Shown piece after piece: positions 51,952 through 56,513 of a stretch of DNA of 56,513 bases. This stretch comes from Gammaproteobacteria bacterium (GTDB taxonomy: Bacteria > Pseudomonadota > Gammaproteobacteria > Steroidobacterales > Steroidobacteraceae), in NCBI GenBank assembly GCA_003164785.1, contig PLUE01000029.1, forward strand, positions 1 through 56,513. Direction: 5' to 3'. Position 1 is the first letter of the stretch. Each line of letters begins with the position of its first letter. A program made the translations under genes and the position numbers. The notes under the pieces were generated by a model. The model made no database searches. It worked only from the letters and a program-made list of their open reading frames with translations, and was not told the DNA's origin.

Positions 51952-53016
51952 AAAAATAATTCTCCACGCACGATGCACCGGCCGGTGTGCGTGATGTCAC
52001 ACTAGCAAACTATCGGTATCTAATTAGCAGCTCTGCAATCAGCGCCACTGTGCAACCCTCTGCTGACATTCATCGAGTGGGTCGACGTCAGCAATTGATG
52101 TCCAATTTCCCTTGTGCACCGCGATTTACGTCATTTCCAGCATCGCTGTCCACCGCGCGCGCGACGGTATGCCGGCGCCCAAAGCGCATCACGCTGTGCC
52201 ACCCATTGGCGGCTGGCAGGAGCGGATTGATAGAGGAGGGCGTGTAGCCGCTTCAGTGGAATTTCCGGAGGTGCGGTGCGATGCCGTTGCGTGGCACGTC
52301 GCCATCTGAGGGGGGGCATTCGGAGCCCAGCTGCGCGAACGATTGGATTTGGGCTACCGCGTTCGAGAAGCGTCTTGGTCTTGTAGTTCTGGATAGCGCG
52401 AGCTAGTAGAGTCTGTATGGTGATCCTAACTCAAATTGCGAGGCGGGGACTGGCGCGTGCGGCAAGGTGCTCTGGCGCATTGTTGTTATGGCTCTCCTAT
52501 GAGTTTCTTCCATTGTCGTTATCGTCCCGCCATTCAGCCACACTCATTAAAGTTTGCCGGATCTGTGGATGTGCAACAATCGCCAGTGTCGTACGAATTT
52601 GTTTAACTGGACCTCCCCCTCCAAGTCATTCGAGCGCTATTGCGTTATTTGGCTTTGTCTTTCTCCTCGCAATTGCTGTAGGCAATATTGTAAAAGAGAT
52701 GTCCTTCGCGTTTTGCGGACACTTTATGAATTGGGCCGGGTTCAATTTTCGTCGGATGGGGCTCACTCCTTGCGGAGCGGTGTTTCGGGAGCTTTGGCGC
52801 CCCGATGGAACGTGGCGCCGGCTGGAACTCCGCGCGGGAACGATTACATGCGAGTGGACAACCCCATATGGGGAATGCCACATGCGCGTTTTCAATGCCC
52901 TAGTCCCGGCAAGTCGTAAGTAAGTTGTCCATTTAGTATTTGCGGTGCATTGGGCGGTTTCTTTTCCTTTGCCGTGGCTCTCCAAGGAGAGCATCTAATT
53001 GTTGCGGGCGGGGGTG
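51952..53016. other. Gene-poor stretch; no confident gene
   Basis: About 1 kb with no supported gene. A plus-strand frame at 52417-52923 is open for 168 codons and contains one hydrophobic segment (IALFGFVFLLAIAVGNIV), but two other frames are also open over the same stretch, no ribosome site is evident and no family is recognised. Base composition falls from about 52.4 kb onward, suggesting foreign or relaxed DNA. Confidence 0.4.
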
Positions 53017-53208
53017 CTATGCGGCCCGTGTCTCCTCAAGTGCGCCATAGATTTCGTCCGTCAGGTCGGTTAGCGCTTCATCTGCCTTGAAGACATCGCG
53101 ATGCCAGAGAAACCACTTTATTCGCCTTGCCCATGTGCTCCTACCATTGGCGAATGCGTAATGCTCTGGCTCTTTCTTCCATTCCCCCTTAAGATACTGA
53201 AAATATTA
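53017..53208 (-). pseudogene. Short coding-looking remnant without a start
   Basis: The minus strand encodes about 60 residues ending in a stop at 53017 (FQYLKGEWKKEPEHYAFANG, then RSTWARRIKWFLWHRDVFKA and DEALTDLTDEIYGALEETRA). The composition looks like real protein, but a stop lies immediately upstream and no start codon exists. It may be the 3' end of a lost gene. No family recognised. Confidence 0.35.
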
Positions 53209-53578
53209 CATATTGTCTAATTTAGTATTTCACGATCCCTTAGGGTGGCAGACAGCGCATAAAGATGTCGTAAAACTAACTGCCGTGGGCGACGAATCGT
53301 TGAAAATATCGGCACAATCCCGTTTACGAGACTGCCAGCTACCAAAGATACCTTTGTTTGGATGACCATGATGCGGTGGTCCAAAGCAGGATGCGGTCGC
53401 TCGCTCGTAAGGCGGTAATCTCGTAAAGCGACAATGTGGAAGTGCGGGCGAGTACCTTTGCTATTCGTTATGGCGTTCTCTCGCAATATTTACGACTTTT
53501 TTATTGGCGTGCCGCTATCTTATCTTTTGAAATCCTCGATACCGCGGCGCGGTTTCGTTGCCTTCGGAGGTGTTTTTT

Positions 53579-53761
53579 ATGGCTATTCAAGATTACGTAC
53601 GATCCATTGCGGCAACCCAGATGGTCTCAAAGGATCAAGTATTTCGTTATCTCGAAATGCAATTTGCTCGCGCTGATAAAGATCATGACGGAAGATTAAA
53701 TGTCGATGAACTAGCGGCGTTTGCGCACGCCGTCTCGAGTCCGGAGTCGGACCAACGGTAG
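53579..53761 (+). CDS. One-EF-hand mini-protein
   Basis: A 60-residue protein with one canonical calcium-binding loop, DKDHDGRLNVDE (residues 33-44), in which positions 1, 3, 5 and 12 are Asp, Asp, Asp and Glu and position 6 is Gly. The rest is helical (YVRSIAATQMVSKDQVFRYLEMQFARA; LAAFAHAV), as expected for the flanking helices. The ATG at 53579 has GGAGG at the right distance. There is no signal peptide. A single EF-hand would need to dimerise or pair with another protein. It lies in a low-GC region and stands alone, with no obvious partner. Confidence 0.7.
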   Translation: MAIQDYVRSIAATQMVSKDQVFRYLEMQFARADKDHDGRLNVDELAAFAHAVSSPESDQR

Positions 53762-53819
53762 ATTTCCTCGTTAATACACATCACTACGGGATGTCGGAAT
53801 CTGTCTGGCGGCATGGCGT

Positions 53820-54314
53820 ATGAATTTAGAGACCCGAGAATTGATGGGGCGCGCTCGATTGATAGACGAGTTGCGGGAAGATGGGGTGAACGTCGCATTC
53901 CCGACGTGTGCAGGCGAAATTGATTTACTGGCCTATGTCGATTCTCGAATTGCGGCGTGCACCGTTGTGTCTGTTCCCATCAAAATAGTGTCCTTTCGTT
54001 CCGATGCGTCATCGAGCAATCTTGACGCGGCGAGAGCGTCAGGTCTCCTCATTGCGCTTGTATGGGATATCAGCAACCCTGCGCACGTGCGTACTTTCGC
54101 ACTCACCCGTGCTGACATTATCGTGGTCAAGATGATTGAGATCATTGAGCGCGCGGCGAGCGCGCGATTCGGAGAACTACCCGATCGAGCAATTACGCCA
54201 GAAGCGGTACTACGGCGAGCCCTCGAGCCGTTTGCGATGTTCCCCGGAAAATGGCGAGAGAAAATAGCTACCATCCTCGAAGCGGAGTCGATTTCAAGTG
54301 CATATAAGGCTTAG
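53820..54314 (+). CDS. Unknown protein with a possible PD-(D/E)XK nuclease-like fold
   Basis: A 164-residue protein. RARLIDELREDGVNVAFPTCAGEIDLLAYVD, followed by VVSVPIKIVSFRS, resembles the core of PD-(D/E)XK-type proteins (a Glu-x-Asp strand then a strand with a Lys), of a kind found as orphan genes in proteobacterial accessory regions. The match is by pattern only and the active site is not secure. The C-terminal part is helical (VLRRALEPFAMFPGKWREKIATIL). It is 58 bp after the EF-hand gene on the same strand and 109 bp before the P-type ATPase. Confidence 0.5.
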   Translation: MNLETRELMGRARLIDELREDGVNVAFPTCAGEIDLLAYVDSRIAACTVVSVPIKIVSFRSDASSSNLDAARASGLLIALVWDISNPAHVRTFALTRADIIVVKMIEIIERAASARFGELPDRAITPEAVLRRALEPFAMFPGKWREKIATILEAESISSAYKA

Positions 54315-54423
54315 ATGTCTCGGATGGAGGATCGGTTGCTGCGATAGCGGACTTATACACCCCCCCAAGTCCGGTATTTGCGTATCCGCTGACGCACGAA
54401 AGTGCTGCTAAGATGTATTCCCT

Positions 54424-56513
54424 ATGAATGCGGGGTTACAGGTCTTTGACAAGGGTTGCGGTCGCGCTTGCGTGATCGGCGCGCGCAGGGATTCGGCCGA
54501 GGCGGGTGTGCTCGCAGCGTGGCTGGCGGAGCGCATCGATGTAGTACATTTCGAGCAGCGGATAAGTATTGACGCGTTCTACGTCGACTATGATGATGGA
54601 GCCGCTCTCCCCGGTCGATTCGTCCGCAGTCTGCGAGAGAAGATCCATACGCTCAACCGCGCAAACCCCGAACCATTCGACATCACACCGGTGCACTCGA
54701 TCAACGGGCGTGTCCGTCTGCGGGTGACCGGCATCAAGGAACGGGATCTCGCCACCCTGACGATGCTTGCCCGTGGGCTGCCCGGGGTCAAGCGTACTAA
54801 GCACGTGCCCGGCGGGCGCACAATGCTCGTGCTCTACGACCCCGAAAAGATAACCGAGAGGCTCATTGTGGCATTGCTGTTGAAGAGCGATCCGGCCGAA
54901 TGGGCGCGCGACTGGCACGAGCCGACTCCGATCCGCTGGGGCGGCGCATTGGCGTCCACCGGAGTTCTCTTCATGTGCCTCACGGGGGCGGTGTCCTTTC
55001 CGTGGCTGGCTTTGGGAGTTGTGCAGAACTCGCTGCGACCACTGGGTCGCAGCATCGCGGCGCTGCGCAAGGGCCAGGTCAGCGTCGATCTTCTCGATGT
55101 GGCGGCAACATTCGCGGCGCTCGCCACGCGTCGTCCCATCACCGCCTCCTTCGTCATCTGGATGGTGGGGGTCGGCGATCTATTGCTCGACCTCTCCGCC
55201 AACAACGCGCGTTCCGCACTGTCGATGCTGATGCGGCGCAAAGACCAAGAAGCGTTGCGGGTTCTTCCGGATGGCAAACTCGAAGCGGTGCCGGTTGGAG
55301 ATCTAAAGGTCGGCGACCGTTTCATGGTCCATACAGGGCACGGCATCCTGGCCGATGGGAGCGTGGTATCGGGCTTGGCCGAGGTCGATGAGAAGGCGCT
55401 CACCGGGGAGTCGCACCTGCTCTCGAAGAAGGAGGGCGATGCGGTGTTCGCGTCGACGGTCGTGGCCGAGGGCCACCTCGTCGTCGAGGTGACGCGTTCC
55501 GGAATGAATACCGAGGCCGCGAAGATCGAAAGAATCTTGAACACCGTCGGATCGAAGCCGCTCACGCTGCAGCGCGACGCCCTCGACTTTGCCAGCAAGC
55601 TCGTTCTTCCGACCTTCGGGGTCGCTGGGCTCGCTGCCGCGCTGTCTTCCGATGTGACCCGCGCGGTGTGCGTGCTCATCACCGATTTCGGAACCGGTTT
55701 TCGCATCGCGGTTCCGACGGCCGCGCTGACCGCCATGACGCTGGCGGCGCGCGAAGGGATATTGGTCAAAGGCGCTCAGTACTTCGAGCGACTCGCGAAG
55801 ACCGACGTCATCATTTTCGACAAGACGGGCACGCTCACGAGCGGCGTGCCGGAAGTGGTCAAGGTGGTTACCGCCCGAGGGATGAAGGAATCGACCCTCA
55901 TGAAGTTGTGCGCGTCGGCGGAAGCTAGGCACGACCATCCCGTTGCGAGGGCGTTGAAGTCTTACGCCAAAGGACACGGCATTCGCCTGGTCGAGCCGGA
56001 GCCGGGAAGCGAGGAGTATACGGTGGGACTGGGATTGTCCGCACGAGTTGAAGGGCGTCGCGTGAGAGTCGGCCGGGCAATGTGGATGGAGAGCCAAAAG
56101 CTCAAGATCCCGCCCTCGTTCAAGAGGCACCTTGCCCGTTTCAATGAGGATAAGAGTTCGAGCCTTTGCGTTGCGGTCGACGATGCGGTGGTCGGATTGG
56201 TCGCTTACTCCGACGGCACCCGTCCGGAGAGCGCGGCCATCGTAGGCAGGCTACGCGACAACGGCCGGCGACAGGTCGTGCTCCTATCGGGCGACGGCCC
56301 CGAGGTGGTGAAGAGTCTCGCACTCGCGGTGGGAATCGACACCGCCGTGGGCGGGCTCCTGCCGGAAGAAAAGGCCGACTATGTGAGGAAATTGCGCGCC
56401 GCGGGACGTGTCGTCGCCATGGTGGGCGACGGCATCAACGACGCCGCCTCTCTGGCCCAGGCCGACGCCGGCATCGCCATGGGTAGCGGCGCCGACCTCG
56501 CCCAGGAAGCCGG
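54424..56513 (+). CDS. P1B-type heavy-metal ATPase with a non-CPC membrane motif (3' end outside window)
   Basis: About 696 residues are in the window with no stop, so the C terminus is cut off. The N-terminal region has a heavy-metal-associated-like domain without a CxxC (SINGRVRLRVTGIKERDLATLTMLARGLPGVKRT). P-type signatures: TGES at residues 327-330, phosphorylated Asp466 in DKTGTL, the P1B-type HP in ARHDHPVARAL, and GDGIND at 668-673. In most P1B pumps the sixth helix carries CPC; here the aligned sequence is TDFGTGFRIAVPTA (420-433), so no cysteine is available. The transported ion is therefore not the usual Cu, Zn or Cd by this criterion. The ATG at 54424 is chosen as the first start after a stop; a GGTATTT/AAGATGTATTCCCT region precedes it. 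Confidence 0.88.
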   Translation, partial: MNAGLQVFDKGCGRACVIGARRDSAEAGVLAAWLAERIDVVHFEQRISIDAFYVDYDDGAALPGRFVRSLREKIHTLNRANPEPFDITPVHSINGRVRLRVTGIKERDLATLTMLARGLPGVKRTKHVPGGRTMLVLYDPEKITERLIVALLLKSDPAEWARDWHEPTPIRWGGALASTGVLFMCLTGAVSFPWLALGVVQNSLRPLGRSIAALRKGQVSVDLLDVAATFAALATRRPITASFVIWMVGVGDLLLDLSANNARSALSMLMRRKDQEALRVLPDGKLEAVPVGDLKVGDRFMVHTGHGILADGSVVSGLAEVDEKALTGESHLLSKKEGDAVFASTVVAEGHLVVEVTRSGMNTEAAKIERILNTVGSKPLTLQRDALDFASKLVLPTFGVAGLAAALSSDVTRAVCVLITDFGTGFRIAVPTAALTAMTLAAREGILVKGAQYFERLAKTDVIIFDKTGTLTSGVPEVVKVVTARGMKESTLMKLCASAEARHDHPVARALKSYAKGHGIRLVEPEPGSEEYTVGLGLSARVEGRRVRVGRAMWMESQKLKIPPSFKRHLARFNEDKSSSLCVAVDDAVVGLVAYSDGTRPESAAIVGRLRDNGRRQVVLLSGDGPEVVKSLALAVGIDTAVGGLLPEEKADYVRKLRAAGRVVAMVGDGINDAASLAQADAGIAMGSGADLAQEA

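Noticed and set aside
52417..52923. A 168-codon plus-strand frame with one hydrophobic segment
   Set aside because: No ribosome site, no family, and competing open frames on both strands; left as non-coding or undetermined.
1..56513. CRISPR arrays, tRNA or rRNA genes, complete insertion sequences
   Set aside because: No regularly spaced repeats, cloverleaf-like segments, ribosomal sequence or intact transposase were recognised; only a resolvase fragment is present.

Overview
The window is high-GC proteobacterial DNA. Outer-membrane TonB-dependent receptors, Tat-type signal peptides, a tryptophan-tryptophylquinone amine dehydrogenase, sigma-54 regulation and a gas vesicle cluster in proteobacterial gene order suggest a gammaproteobacterium, perhaps near Steroidobacterales/Nevskiales. 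That placement is inference; there is no rRNA or tRNA here to test it. Both ends are cut: a phosphoenolpyruvate synthase enters from the left and a P1B-type ATPase runs off the right.

Region 1 (1-7.8 kb): the 3' end of ppsA, then a compact operon for a group 3b-type cytosolic NAD(P)-linked [NiFe] hydrogenase in the order beta, cyclic-nucleotide-binding protein, gamma, delta, alpha, maturation protease. It ends in what looks like a hypA start without the rest of the gene. A Tat-exported nitroreductase-like protein and a decayed molybdopterin oxidoreductase gene follow.

Region 2 (7.9-33.1 kb): an accessory catabolic region. It holds an HpnL-like membrane protein; an aromatic amino acid lyase homologue that lacks the serine of the MIO triad, followed by an SDR without the usual Tyr/Lys pair; a minus-strand set of MFS transporter, M20 hydrolase and epimerase; a TonB receptor; an AraC regulator; an aromatic-amine/methylamine dehydrogenase operon (B-E-D-A plus cytochrome c) with its own TonB receptor; and two CocE-type hydrolases, one fused in frame to the C-terminal half of a TonB receptor. 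Fragments of a serine recombinase, an MFS transporter, an SMP-30 protein and a xanthine-dehydrogenase-type protein show repeated rearrangement.

Region 3 (33.1-48.9 kb): a gas vesicle locus. The left half carries a ParA/FlhG-like ATPase, two unknown proteins, an NtrC-type activator, GvpH, a CDC48-like AAA+ ATPase, GvpF/L, a PAS histidine kinase and a receiver protein. The right half runs gvpA, gvpC-like, gvpN, gvpV-like, gvpF, gvpG, gvpW-like, gvpA2-like, gvpK, gvpJ-like. A second gvpA encoding an identical protein lies inverted at 33.4-33.6 kb inside a ~715-bp inverted repeat. Both copies have a -24/-12 sigma-54 promoter with a palindrome upstream, so the regulators are bracketed by two outward-facing gvpA modules. 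This is the most striking architecture in the window.

Region 4 (48.9-56.5 kb): a PAS-GGDEF-EAL c-di-GMP protein on the minus strand with a small upstream gene; a lower-GC, gene-poor stretch with a one-EF-hand mini-protein and a PD-(D/E)XK-like unknown; and a P1B-type ATPase with an unusual membrane motif in place of CPC.
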